This document shows, piece after piece, positions 44,449-53,452 of a stretch of DNA of 64,000 bases (position 1 is its first letter; each line of letters begins with the position of its first letter). The position numbers and the translations under genes were made by a program. The stretch is taken from the NCBI RefSeq assembly GCF_003182135.1, contig NZ_QGTL01000008.1:1-64000 (forward strand), written 5' to 3'. The stretch comes from Nocardia neocaledoniensis. GTDB lineage: Bacteria > Actinomycetota > Actinomycetes > Mycobacteriales > Mycobacteriaceae. The notes beneath the pieces were generated by a model that was not told the DNA's origin, did no database searches, and was given only the letters and a program-made list of their open reading frames with translations.

Positions 44449-44688
44449 GTGCGGGTCGAATCCGATTCCGCCGTCGTGGCCACACGTCTCGCCTATCGGG
44501 AACGGTCGGTCGAAGGGTTCCGAAGACGGGCCGAGCGGGCGGAACGTGGCGGATCTCCCATTGCAGTCGTCGACCAGCTGGGACTGCCGTGGAAGTTGCA
44601 GGCCCCGCCGAACATTGGCAACCGAAAACACCTGGTCATCGTGAGCGCTCGATCTGACAACTTGGCGCCGATTCGTTTCCAATCGTGA
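44449..44688 (+). pseudogene. Possible IS110-family transposase N-terminal fragment
   Basis: The frame around 44449-44625 encodes VRVESDSAVVATRLAYR, then GFRRRAERAERGGSPIAVVDQLGLPW, reminiscent of the RuvC-like N-terminal part of IS110 transposases, where a VVDQPG-like strand is common. The catalytic remainder is missing and the reading frame ends at 44688. It lies immediately inside the attL-like repeat. Weak call based on pattern only. Confidence 0.3.
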
Positions 44689-44800
44689 TTGCCCAGGCGG
44701 GGAACCGCGGGCGTCCGATGTTCGGATCTGTCAGGCAGCGGCGTCGAGCTGTGAGCGCGAGTCGTGAACTTGTGGCGGTCCACGATCTGATCTGCCGAAA

Positions 44801-46336
44801 CTATCTATCGATGGCCGGTGCGAGTATCCAGGCCTGGTCCCGATCACGGCGGCTAGCGCCGTGGAGTCGGTTGTTGTTTCCAGTCCAGTAGGTCTGGGCG
44901 GCAGGAAGTTTCGGTTGGTCGGCTGCAGCCCAGATGAAGGTGCCGTCGGTTTGCCAGAGGGCGTCGAGGCCGTTGTCGTTGTGAGTCAAGAGGATCGGCC
45001 AGCTATACCTGTCCAGGTCGGGGGCCGACGAATGGTTCGCTGTGTGGGACCCGAACGCGGCCCGGCGCAGGGGACTACGGGGGATGTACCCGGCGCGGAT
45101 GCTCAAGTACAGCCGGTCGGACCGGTGATGGGTGCAGGCTGTGTGAATACGACCGATCGGTTGACCGTGGCGACCGGTCGAGGTCGGCTGGAATTCCCAT
45201 GCGCACGGATCGGATCCGCTGTCGCGGAGGACAAGCCGCGTGCACGAGGCGCCGACGCTGACCGCCTCGGGAGCTGTTCGCACAGCATGCAGCCTGCAAC
45301 CCGTCCGCCTACTCGTGATCGTGAAGGGGCCGGTCGGAAAGCCGCTCGCCTGTAGTCGGTCCTCGCACGGTGTCTCGGAGTCCTGCTCGGCCTTCGCGAG
45401 CGCTATGCCGAGTGAGTGTGTGGCCCGGTATTCGCCGGGCGTCACGCCCATGACGGCTGTGAATGCGCGGGCAAGGCGGCGTTCGGAACCGAACCCTGAC
45501 CTTTGTGCGATCGTGGCGATCGGCACCCCGGGCGAGCTGATCAGCAATGCTCGGGCGCGATCGGTGCGCAGCCGTCGCAGGATCTGTGCCGGGCCGTCCA
45601 TGTCGGCGACGAAGGACCGGTACAGCGTGCGGCGCGACACATGGAATCTTGCCGCGAGCTCATCGATGGTCAGATCCGCACGGGTGCAGTTCGCTCTCAG
45701 ATAGTCCATGATCGCGGCGCGCCGCAGACTCTCACTGCCGCCTGGTTCATCAGGAGCGACCGCGCGGCGCACGAGTTCGGCGAGCAGCTCGACTGCTCTG
45801 CGCGCGTCGAGTTGCTCGCCCTGGGCCTCACGGAGGAAGTTGGCTGTGGCGGTGACAGCGGCACTTGCGGGCAGCGTGATCGGCGGCAGTGGGCGGTCGT
45901 CGAAACCTGCGCCGGCTAGCAGCGCTTCGCGCGGTACCGCGGCGACCAGCGCTTTGGTGCGTTCGAGGGGGAAGAAGCGGTGTGGGTGTGCGTTGTCGAC
46001 GATCGTGACCCCGCCCGGTCCGACGATGCGGGTGGAGTCGCCATCGATCACGGCTCGGCGCCCCGCCTCGGCGAACATGATCGTGAACGCGTGACGGTCC
46101 GTGCGCGCGATCTGGTGGCGCGCGTGGCGGAAACCGTGCCCGGAGATGACGCTGCGCCCGACGAACACATCGGGGCTTGACCACAGTGATCGAAACGACC
46201 CGTAGAACGGTTCATCGGGGAGCACATCGATGCAGGTCGGGCCGAAGGCGGCGCTGACCGATGCCTCCCAATAGCCGACGACATCGCTGTCGGGCGCGTC
46301 GCTACTGGCGAAACGCACACTGGATCTGCCGCCCAT
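44801..46336 (-). CDS. AraC family regulator fused to a ricin-like C-terminal domain
   Basis: A 511-residue protein. An N-terminal AraC-binding-like region (about 1-200, with GRSVISGHGFRHARHQIART and VTIVDNAHPHRFFPLER) is followed by two helix-turn-helix units (LTIDELAARFHVSRRTLYRSF and IATIAQRSGFGSERRLARAF) ending in GVTPGEYR, where most members stop. About 200 further residues (44801-45415) follow with FTITSRRTGCRLHA, CAWEFQPTS, FIWAAADQPKL and QAWILAP, spaced like two ricin-type beta-trefoil repeats and containing several Cys. No signal peptide. ATG 46336 has TATCGT six bases upstream (possibly leaderless); an in-frame ATG at 46411 is the alternative. It is divergent from the sulfur operon and may control it. 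Confidence 0.75.
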   Translation of the reverse strand: MGGRSSVRFASSDAPDSDVVGYWEASVSAAFGPTCIDVLPDEPFYGSFRSLWSSPDVFVGRSVISGHGFRHARHQIARTDRHAFTIMFAEAGRRAVIDGDSTRIVGPGGVTIVDNAHPHRFFPLERTKALVAAVPREALLAGAGFDDRPLPPITLPASAAVTATANFLREAQGEQLDARRAVELLAELVRRAVAPDEPGGSESLRRAAIMDYLRANCTRADLTIDELAARFHVSRRTLYRSFVADMDGPAQILRRLRTDRARALLISSPGVPIATIAQRSGFGSERRLARAFTAVMGVTPGEYRATHSLGIALAKAEQDSETPCEDRLQASGFPTGPFTITSRRTGCRLHAVRTAPEAVSVGASCTRLVLRDSGSDPCAWEFQPTSTGRHGQPIGRIHTACTHHRSDRLYLSIRAGYIPRSPLRRAAFGSHTANHSSAPDLDRYSWPILLTHNDNGLDALWQTDGTFIWAAADQPKLPAAQTYWTGNNNRLHGASRRDRDQAWILAPAIDR

Positions 46337-46667
46337 ACGCTGACGATAGTCGCCGTCGCGAAATCCGGTCCGTCTGACACGATCGACCCGCGATCCAAAC
46401 GGGTACTCCATGTTCCGCCGAGCTTCCCGGGTTGCTGTGGCGTCTCTGGGTAGCGCGGTGAAATGTTTCTACCTCCGACTTCTTGCTGGGCGACCGAAGG
46501 GGAAACCGTCATTCTGTGACACCACTGCGACGATCCGTCTGACGCGGCCGGTGGGGTACTGGTTCCGTTCCCGCTTCTTTGGCCTGTCCCGGATGATCTG
46601 GGACCGCTCGGTAGGTCACCCTTTGTGGGTGAGGCGGGCGAGTTACGGTGCGTTTTAGTGTCACGCC

Positions 46668-47330
46668 ATGGGTCCGGTAATCGGAGAGTTGTTGCCGCTT
46701 GCCGTCGGTGTCGCGTTGTCGCCGATACCGATCGTGGCGGCGATCCTCATGATTCTGTCGGCGCGTGGGAGCGGCGCGGCGATCGGGTTCGCAACCGGAT
46801 GGGTGCTCGGCATCCTCGGGGCGACCGGGGTGGTGACGCTGTTCGCCGGCGCCCTCGGTGGGCCCGGTGACAACGAGCCCGGCGCCGCGGCCGCGTGGAT
46901 CAAGATCGCCCTCGGGGTGGCGCTCGTGGGATTGGCGGTAAAACAATGGCAGGCGCGCTCGCAGACGGAGGTGCCCGGCTGGATGCGCGCGATCGATACC
47001 CTCACCGCGGTCAAGGCAACCGGACTCGGGGCATTGCTGTCTGGAGCGAACCCGAAGAACCTGCTGTTGTGCGTTTCGGCGGGTGTCGCGATCGGGGCGG
47101 CTGGTCTCGGCACCGGCGGCACGATCGGCGCGATCGTGGTCTTCACGGTACTGGCCTCGGCGACGGTGCTGACGGTGGTTCTCGGCTATCTGATGGCGGC
47201 GCAGCGACTCGGGCCCGTGCTGGACCGGCTGCGGGTCTGGTTGCAGGACAACAATCACGCCGTGATGGCCATTTTGCTGCTGATCATGGGAGCGGTGGTC
47301 CTCGGTAAGGGACTCGGCGGGCTGCGGTGA
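46668..47330 (+). CDS. GAP family (Sap, sulfolipid-1-addressing type) membrane protein
   Basis: A 220-residue protein with six hydrophobic segments: IGELLPLAVGVALSPIPIVA, then the conserved LLSGANPKNLLLCVSAGVA and an ILLLIMGAVVLG end. The GAP family includes mycobacterial Sap, which supports sulfolipid-1 transport. It starts the plus-strand operon divergent from the AraC fusion gene, and its stop overlaps the next GTG by four bases (GTGA). Confidence 0.88.
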   Translation: MGPVIGELLPLAVGVALSPIPIVAAILMILSARGSGAAIGFATGWVLGILGATGVVTLFAGALGGPGDNEPGAAAAWIKIALGVALVGLAVKQWQARSQTEVPGWMRAIDTLTAVKATGLGALLSGANPKNLLLCVSAGVAIGAAGLGTGGTIGAIVVFTVLASATVLTVVLGYLMAAQRLGPVLDRLRVWLQDNNHAVMAILLLIMGAVVLGKGLGGLR

Positions 47331-48529
47331 GGAACCCGGTGTCGGTCCCGGTCTTCTCGTCGTTGCGGGGCTATCCCCGCGCGTGGGTGCGTCCGGATGT
47401 GATCGCTGGGCTCACAGTATGGGCGGTCTTGGTGCCCGAAGCGCTGGCCTACGCTTCCATCGCGGGAGTTGCGCCGGTGGTCGGATTATACGCGGCGGTG
47501 CCCGCCCTGATGCTCTACGCGATGGTGGGTAGTTCCCGTCATCTGGTGGTCGGCCCGATGTCTGCCACGGCCGCGCTGTCGGCGGCGATTGTCGCCCCAG
47601 TGGCCGGTGCCGACGGAGGTCGCTATCTGGCGTTGACGGCGGGACTCGCCATCTGCACCGGAATCGTCGGACTGTTGGCCGGGATGATCCGGTTGGGATT
47701 CATCGCCAGCTTCATCTCGGAACCCGTCCTGAAAGGCTTCATCGTCGGGCTGGCCCTGGTCATCATCATCGGCCAGGTGCCCAAGCTGCTCGGGCTGCAC
47801 AAGCACGAGGGCAATTTCTTCGAACAGGCCTGGGGTGTCCTGAGCAATCTCGGTGACATCGATGGGCGCACAGCAACTGTCGGTTTTCTCAGCCTGGTTC
47901 TGGTCCTGGCGGTTCGGCGCTGGCTGCCGGTGGTGCCGGGCGCACTGCTGGCCGTGGTACTCGGTGTCGCCGCCGTGCACGTGTTCGCTCTCGACGACAA
48001 GGGTGTCGCGATCGTCGGGCACATCGACTCCGGCCTGCCCACGCTCGGTCTGCCCGGATTGCTGATCGGGATCGGCGTCGCGATTCTGCTGCTGGTCTAC
48101 CGCGCCTCGCGTCCGCACGTCGCCGAACTGGCCAAGGCCGGAACGGTCTGGGTGGACAAGGCCACGCATTCCGACATCCCCACGCAGCCCGACCTGCTGG
48201 TGGTGCGCGTCGAATCCGGGCTGTTCTTCGCCAATGCCGACACCGTGCGCGATCGCATCGAGGCACTGTGCACCGAGCACACCCGGCTGGTCGTCCTCGA
48301 CGCCGAGACATCACCATCGCTGGATGTAACCGCCGCCGACATGCTGCTGGGCTTGCGAAAAGACCTGGCCAGCAGGCATATCGACTTTCGGATCGCCCGC
48401 TCGGTGGCACAGTTCGGCGCTGCGCTCGGCTCCGCTGTCGAGGGCGCGACTCCTATTCCCGTGTACCCGACCGTCGCCGAGGCCGCCGCAGACCTCCCCG
48501 GCTCGCCATCGGGTCCGGCCGCTAGCTGA
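47327..48529 (+). CDS. SulP family permease with internal deletion
   Basis: A 400-residue protein instead of the usual 550-580. The N-terminal half is normal SulP: RPDVIAGLTVWAVLVPEALA, then MVGSSRHLVVGPMSATAA and FISEPVLKGFIVGLAL. At about residue 246 (near 48062), right after GLPTLGLPG, the sequence jumps in frame to LLIGIGVAILLLVYRASRPH, the last membrane helix, then the STAS domain (LVVLDAETSPSLDVTAADML). About 170 residues with the distal membrane helices are missing. It may be a non-functional deletion product or a half-size permease with a new role. GTG start overlaps the GAP gene stop. Confidence 0.85.
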   Translation: MRNPVSVPVFSSLRGYPRAWVRPDVIAGLTVWAVLVPEALAYASIAGVAPVVGLYAAVPALMLYAMVGSSRHLVVGPMSATAALSAAIVAPVAGADGGRYLALTAGLAICTGIVGLLAGMIRLGFIASFISEPVLKGFIVGLALVIIIGQVPKLLGLHKHEGNFFEQAWGVLSNLGDIDGRTATVGFLSLVLVLAVRRWLPVVPGALLAVVLGVAAVHVFALDDKGVAIVGHIDSGLPTLGLPGLLIGIGVAILLLVYRASRPHVAELAKAGTVWVDKATHSDIPTQPDLLVVRVESGLFFANADTVRDRIEALCTEHTRLVVLDAETSPSLDVTAADMLLGLRKDLASRHIDFRIARSVAQFGAALGSAVEGATPIPVYPTVAEAAADLPGSPSGPAAS

Positions 48530-48654
48530 TCACCGATCGTGCCGTGGCGATGACTTCACCCGTGCCGGGTGAGGTGCGCTGCGCCCTTCCCTGGCAGCGT
48601 CGCACCGAGATCCCCTGTACGAAGGGGACTCCCGGGAGCGAAGGAGCAGCCGCG

Positions 48655-49926
48655 ATGGCCGAACGCGCGAGTACATGGGCGCCGACCGAGGACCAGATCC
48701 GCCAGTGCTACATCTATCTGCTTTCCCGCTTTCTGGTGATCCGCCAGGAGCTGACCGATCGCGCTGAGGACGGCTTCGCCTACAACCGGATCAAATACAA
48801 CCCGCTCGGCTCGGCCGATTTCGTCAACCCCAACTTCGACGTCGCCTACCTCGAGGCGTGGTTCGCCGTCGATGACGACACCGCGGTCCTACTCGAGGTC
48901 CCCGAGGTGCGCGGCCGCTACTACACCGCCCAGGTCCTCGACGAGTGGGGCGAGGTGATCTTCAATATCAACGAACGCACCACGCCGTCGAAACCCTTCG
49001 GGACCTTCGCACTCGTCAAACCCGGTACCGACCCCGCGATCGCGGACGGTGCCACTCGCATCGACCTGCACTCGGCCAAGGCCAAAATGCTCGCCAGAGT
49101 CGAGATCGGCGACGATCCCGACGGCGCGCTCGCGCTCCAGCGCAAGTTCGCGGCGACACCGCTGGGCCCGATCGAGGTTGCCGAGCCACCGAAGATCCCC
49201 GCCTTCGACAACGCGAACCTGCTCGGTGTCGACATCTTCGACAACCTCGGCGCCGTTCTGGGCAGCGCTCTTGACGTCTCGCCGGCCGCGTTCGCCATGC
49301 AGGTGCTGGCGCAGTCGATCGCTGGATACCTGGCCGCGGACCCGGGCGCGCGCGAGCGGGTCGACACTTTCCTGCGCGAGACCGTGGTGCCGGAGTTCAA
49401 GGAGTACGCGCTCACCCAGGGCGCACCGTATGTGAACCGCTGGATGGGCGGATCGCCCTCGGGCAATTACGGTGCCGACTACACGGTGCGCACCATCGTC
49501 AACCTGCTCGGTATCTGGGCCAACACCTCCGACGAGGTCGTCTATTTCAACACCAGCCGGGCCGCGGACGGCAAACCCCTCGACGGTGCTGACAGCTATG
49601 TCATCGATTTCCCCGCCGAGGGCCTGCCGGACTCGGTCGTTGTGGACGGCTACTGGTCGGTCATCCTGGTCTCGGTCCCCGATTTCCGGGTCATTCCGAA
49701 CGCGCTGCACCGCTACAACTTCAACAACTACTCGCCGCTGACCTACGAGCCCGACGGCTCCCTGCGCATCGGCATCGGTCCGAAACCCGTTGCCGGTGTC
49801 CCGGAATCGAACTGGCTGCCCTCGGCCCCCGGCCAGCCCTTCTCTCTGACCTTCCGTTGTTATGTCCCCAAGAGCTTCGTCGGTGGCGGCGGCTGGGCAC
49901 CCCCACCACTGACCGCCGTGCACTGA
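48655..49926 (+). CDS. DUF1254/DUF1214 domain protein
   Basis: A 423-residue protein without signal peptide. The N-terminal DUF1254 part shows NRIKYNPLGSADFVNPNFD and LEVPEVRGRYYTAQVLDEWG. The C-terminal DUF1214 part shows GKPLDGADSYVIDFP, DGYWSVILVSVPDFRVIPN and RYNFNNYSPLTYEPDGSLRI. The family is widespread but has no settled activity, and members are often encoded with envelope or aromatic-compound genes. ATG 48655 follows AAGGAGCAG. It lies 125 bp after the SulP gene and 131 bp before the alkylsulfatase, same strand. Confidence 0.9.
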   Translation: MAERASTWAPTEDQIRQCYIYLLSRFLVIRQELTDRAEDGFAYNRIKYNPLGSADFVNPNFDVAYLEAWFAVDDDTAVLLEVPEVRGRYYTAQVLDEWGEVIFNINERTTPSKPFGTFALVKPGTDPAIADGATRIDLHSAKAKMLARVEIGDDPDGALALQRKFAATPLGPIEVAEPPKIPAFDNANLLGVDIFDNLGAVLGSALDVSPAAFAMQVLAQSIAGYLAADPGARERVDTFLRETVVPEFKEYALTQGAPYVNRWMGGSPSGNYGADYTVRTIVNLLGIWANTSDEVVYFNTSRAADGKPLDGADSYVIDFPAEGLPDSVVVDGYWSVILVSVPDFRVIPNALHRYNFNNYSPLTYEPDGSLRIGIGPKPVAGVPESNWLPSAPGQPFSLTFRCYVPKSFVGGGGWAPPPLTAVH

Positions 49927-50057
49927 TCCGCTGGAAGGTACCCGAAGGCGGGATTCGAGTTCACTCGATTCGGGTGAGGTGCTCATCGGCCGCTGGGGTC
50001 AGGATCTCGCTATAGACACTTCCGCACGCGCTTGCGGCCTCGAGGAGTGGAGCACTG

Positions 50058-51863
50058 ATGGCACTGGATTACGGCAACCGCACCGATTTCGACAACGCGG
50101 ATCGGGGGTTTATCGCGACCATCGATCCGATGGTGATCACCAACTCCGCCGGAGAGCCGGTATTCGACACCTCCGGCTACGGCTATCTCGACGGCGAACG
50201 CCCGGAAACAGTCCACCCCAGCCTGTTCCGGCAGGCACAGCTCGTACGCAAACACGGACTGTACGAGGTTACGGACGGGATCTATCAGATCCGCGGCTTC
50301 GACCTATCCAACATGACGATCGTCGAGGGGGAGACCGGCGTCATCGTCATCGACCCGCTCATCTCCGCGGAGACCGCCGCGGCGGGGTTGAAGCTCTACC
50401 GTGAGCACCGTGGCGATCGTCGCGTGGTCGCGGTCATCTATACCCATTCCCATGTCGATCACTTCGGCGGTGTCGGAGGGGTGCTGCCCGACGGGCGGGG
50501 CGAGGTCCCGATCCTGGCTCCGGCGGGGTTCATGGCCGAAGCCGTCTCGGAGAACGTCTACGCGGGCAACGCGATGAACCGGCGCGCGATCTACATGTAC
50601 GGCTACCAGCTGCCGATCAGCCCGCAAGGCCAGGTCTCGACGGGCCTGGGTATTCGTGGTTCAGGGGGCACGATCGGGCTCATTCCTCCGACGGTCGACA
50701 TCACCCATACCGGGCAGCAGGAAACCCTCGACGGCGTGCGGATCACCTTCCAGCTGACGCCGGGGACCGAAGCGCCGTCGGAGATGAACTTCTATTTCCC
50801 CGACCACCGTGCGCTGTGCCTGGCGGAGAACGCCACCCACAATCTGCACAATCTGCTCACCCTGCGCGGTGCCCAGGTACGGGACGCGCGAGCGTGGTCG
50901 CAGTACATCGACGAGGCCATCGAACTATACGGTGCCGACGCCGAGGTCGCTTTCGCTTCCCATCACTGGCCCACCTGGGGAACGGTCGAGATCGTCGAGT
51001 TCCTCACCGTGCAGCGTGACCTCTACATGTACCTGCACGATCAGACGCTGCGGCTGCTCAACAGTGGTTTGACCGGCCCCGAGATCGCCGAGGAGATCGA
51101 GCTCCCGCCGGGTCTGGCCGATGCCTGGTCGGCGCGCGGTTACTACGGTTCGGTCAGCCACAATGTCAAGGCGATCTACCAGCGTTATCTGGGCTGGTTC
51201 GACGGTCACCCGGCATCGTTGTGGCAGCATCCACCCCAGGCCGCCGCCGAGCGCTACACCGAGGCTCTCGGTGGCATCGACGCCGTCATGGCGAAGGCCA
51301 CCGCCTACGCCGACAGCGGCGACCTGCGATTCGCCGCCGAACTTCTCAAACACGCCGTATTCGCCGAACCCGGCAACACCACCGCCACCACCGCGCTGGC
51401 AGAGGTCTTCACCAAGCTCGGCTACGGCGCCGAAAACGCCACCTGGCGCAGCTTCTACCTGACCGGAGCCATGGAACTCCGCGACGGGATAGCCCCGAAC
51501 CCAGTGAACACCAGTGCGGGCATGGCCGCCGCGTTGACCGTCGAACAGCTTTTCGACACCGTCGCGATCCGCGTGAACGGTCCACGCGCCGCGAAAGACG
51601 CCTTCCGCATCGACTGGCGTTTCACCGATCTCGACAAGGCCATCCGGCTCAGCCTTTCCAACGGAGTCCTCATTCGGACCGTCGATCCACGCAGCAACCC
51701 CGACGTCGACCTCACGTTGACCTTGACCAAGAACCAGTTGTTCGGCGTGCTGGCCGGCAAAGGTCTCGACGGCGTCGAGCACACCGGCGACACCGCGGTC
51801 CTGGCCAGGTTGTTCGATCTGCTCGACACCCCGGACACGTCCTTCCCGATCGTGACTCCCTGA
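50058..51863 (+). CDS. Alkyl/aryl sulfatase of metallo-beta-lactamase fold (SdsA1/BDS1 type)
   Basis: A 601-residue enzyme that hydrolyses sulfate esters such as dodecyl sulfate to alcohol and sulfate. Zinc motif THSHVDHFGG has His130, His132, Asp134 and His135; later ligands lie in CLAENATHNLHNLLTLRGA and FASHHWPTWG. A helical dimerization domain spans about 380-490, and a C-terminal SCP2-like domain (RIDWRFTDLDKAIRLSLSNG, DVDLTLTLTKNQLF) binds the alkyl chain. Known SdsA1 has about 660 residues with a secretion signal; none is seen here, so it is probably cytoplasmic. ATG follows GAGGAGTGG. It is the enzymatic centre of the island operon. Confidence 0.95.
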   Translation: MALDYGNRTDFDNADRGFIATIDPMVITNSAGEPVFDTSGYGYLDGERPETVHPSLFRQAQLVRKHGLYEVTDGIYQIRGFDLSNMTIVEGETGVIVIDPLISAETAAAGLKLYREHRGDRRVVAVIYTHSHVDHFGGVGGVLPDGRGEVPILAPAGFMAEAVSENVYAGNAMNRRAIYMYGYQLPISPQGQVSTGLGIRGSGGTIGLIPPTVDITHTGQQETLDGVRITFQLTPGTEAPSEMNFYFPDHRALCLAENATHNLHNLLTLRGAQVRDARAWSQYIDEAIELYGADAEVAFASHHWPTWGTVEIVEFLTVQRDLYMYLHDQTLRLLNSGLTGPEIAEEIELPPGLADAWSARGYYGSVSHNVKAIYQRYLGWFDGHPASLWQHPPQAAAERYTEALGGIDAVMAKATAYADSGDLRFAAELLKHAVFAEPGNTTATTALAEVFTKLGYGAENATWRSFYLTGAMELRDGIAPNPVNTSAGMAAALTVEQLFDTVAIRVNGPRAAKDAFRIDWRFTDLDKAIRLSLSNGVLIRTVDPRSNPDVDLTLTLTKNQLFGVLAGKGLDGVEHTGDTAVLARLFDLLDTPDTSFPIVTP

Positions 51864-52019
51864 CCGCGACGACCACGGCCCGCCCGGCAAGGCTCGACCC
51901 CGCGCGGGCGGGCCAGGCCGTCGCCACACGACCACTGCGCCCGCCACGGCCTAGGCCTGTGTCTGCCTGATTCGGGCTCACCGACCCACACTGCGGACCC
52001 CGGCCGGGAAGGACACCTG

Positions 52020-52676
52020 ATGAGTGAGCTGATACTGGCGTTGCTGCCGGAGATGTTGGGCTTGCTGATCACTCCGGCCGCCATTGCCGGATGCGTGTTG
52101 CTGCTCCAGTCGCAACGCCCGCTGGCGAACGCGGCCTCGTTCGGGTCCGCGTTCGTGCTCGTCTACTCCCAGGTCGGAGTCGCCGCGTTGCTCGGCGGCG
52201 CCTCCGACCCCGGCGCCACCTCGGCAACAGTGTCGCACTGGGCCGGTCTGATCGTGGGCCTGGTCTTCCTCGCCTGCGGCGCCGGGATCGCGATGCGTCG
52301 CCCCGGCCCCGGCGCGTCCCCACCGAGGTTCCTCACCGAGCTCGAGAATGCCGGCCCGCGTCAGGCATTCGCTGCCGGGCTCGTACTTGCGATCGTCAAT
52401 CCGAACCTGGTCATCATGATGTCGGGCATGAGCCTGATCGCCAGCTCCGACACCACGACAAGCCAAGCGGTCCTGGCCACCGTCGCGCTGCTGGCCGCTG
52501 CCGCGCTGGACTTCCTGATTCCGATCGGCATCTATCTCGCGCTGGGGGAGCGCGCCCGCAACGCCCTCGACGCCGCGAAACAATGGATGCTGGCCCACAA
52601 CCACACCCTGACCGTCGCGGTGCTGTTCGGTTTCGGGATCCTGTTCACCGCCCGAGGCATCACCAATCTCACCTGA
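52020..52676 (+). CDS. Second GAP family membrane protein
   Basis: A 218-residue protein with six hydrophobic segments: LLPEMLGLLITPAAIAGCVL, then the conserved AGLVLAIVNPNLVIMMSGMS and a TVAVLFGFGILFTARG end. It is only distantly similar to the GAP protein at 46668, so it is not a recent duplicate. ATG is reached 156 bp after the alkylsulfatase, same strand. Together the two may form a lipid or sulfolipid transport pair. Confidence 0.85.
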   Translation: MSELILALLPEMLGLLITPAAIAGCVLLLQSQRPLANAASFGSAFVLVYSQVGVAALLGGASDPGATSATVSHWAGLIVGLVFLACGAGIAMRRPGPGASPPRFLTELENAGPRQAFAAGLVLAIVNPNLVIMMSGMSLIASSDTTTSQAVLATVALLAAAALDFLIPIGIYLALGERARNALDAAKQWMLAHNHTLTVAVLFGFGILFTARGITNLT

Positions 52677-53059
52677 GAATCAGCGCGGGCACAGCAGTTC
52701 CGGCGAGTGGACCGCGGATCGCGTCGGAGCCGAACGGCTGTGGAACCAACCGAACTGCAGATGTCCGGAAGCGGGATCGTGCCGCTGGGGGAATTGAACC
52801 GGCAACTCTGAGAAACCGCGATGAGCTGCGGAACATGGTCGCAGGTTGGTGCCCTCGGCGGGGCACATCGAAGATGGGAACGCGCGCGACCAGGGGTTTT
52901 GCTCAGGCCAGTTGGTGATCGAAGCGGAATTCGAGCTGGACTGAGCGAGACGGGTCTGCGCTCCCGGCCGGGTTCATCCTACCTACCTGTTCTGCTCGGC
53001 AACAGTAGGGATTGGCGCGGGTGTCACGCTGCACCGAATACGTGGTGACCACTACGCAC
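52677..53059. other. Gene-free stretch at the end of the sulfur operon
   Basis: About 380 bp without a supported gene. At 52785-52803 the sequence GCTGGGGGAATTGAACCGG resembles the T-arm of a tRNA or tmRNA on the minus strand (GGTTCAATTCCCCC), but the stem does not pair well and no complete tRNA is present. It may be a scar of an older integration. Confidence 0.4.
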
Positions 53060-53452
53060 TCAGCGTGATGTTCGATCACTGCGGCCTGCTGCTCGGGGCC
53101 GCAGGGCATAGGCAGGAACGAGCTGGTCGCTCAGTTGTAGCGGCGGGCGTCCGTCGGCAAAGGGGATCGAGTAGGTGACCCGGCCCAGCCACTCACCGGC
53201 GTAGGTGGGAACCCAATGTGAGAGCAGACCGGGACGTTCGCCGATCATGTCCAGCCCAGCGCCGTTGAGGTGGCGGGGCGTCCCGGGATCGCGGATGACG
53301 ATGGCGTCCAGACGCACCCACACAGGCTTCGGCGACTCCACGACGGTGCGCGCGAAGTGTCCCTCCGTTTGTGGGTACAACCGCTGTGGGGAAGTCCCCT
53401 CAGTCCGGGTGACCCAGTTCGACTCGTCCCTGTCCGCGCTCATTGCGCTCAC
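53060..53452 (-). CDS. Hypothetical protein, second gene of a small operon
   Basis: A 130-residue soluble protein, MSADRDESNWVTRTEG onward, with LDMIGERPGLLSHWVPTYAG, then WLGRVTYSIPFADGR and LSDQLVPAYALRPR. It has no signal peptide, metal motif or recognised family. GTG 53452 overlaps the stop of the gene before it (GTGA); ATG 53443 is the alternative. It resembles small accessory proteins of Nocardia plasmids only in style. Confidence 0.6.
   Translation of the reverse strand: MSAMSADRDESNWVTRTEGTSPQRLYPQTEGHFARTVVESPKPVWVRLDAIVIRDPGTPRHLNGAGLDMIGERPGLLSHWVPTYAGEWLGRVTYSIPFADGRPPLQLSDQLVPAYALRPRAAGRSDRTSR

Noticed and set aside
43989..44657. Open frame running across the tRNA-Lys fragment
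   Set aside because: It reads through a terminator hairpin and a tRNA piece and has no ribosome site or family match.
52669..52868. Small minus-strand reading frames around 52.7-52.9 kb
   Set aside because: They arise from the tRNA-like sequence and lack start signals, family similarity or coupling.
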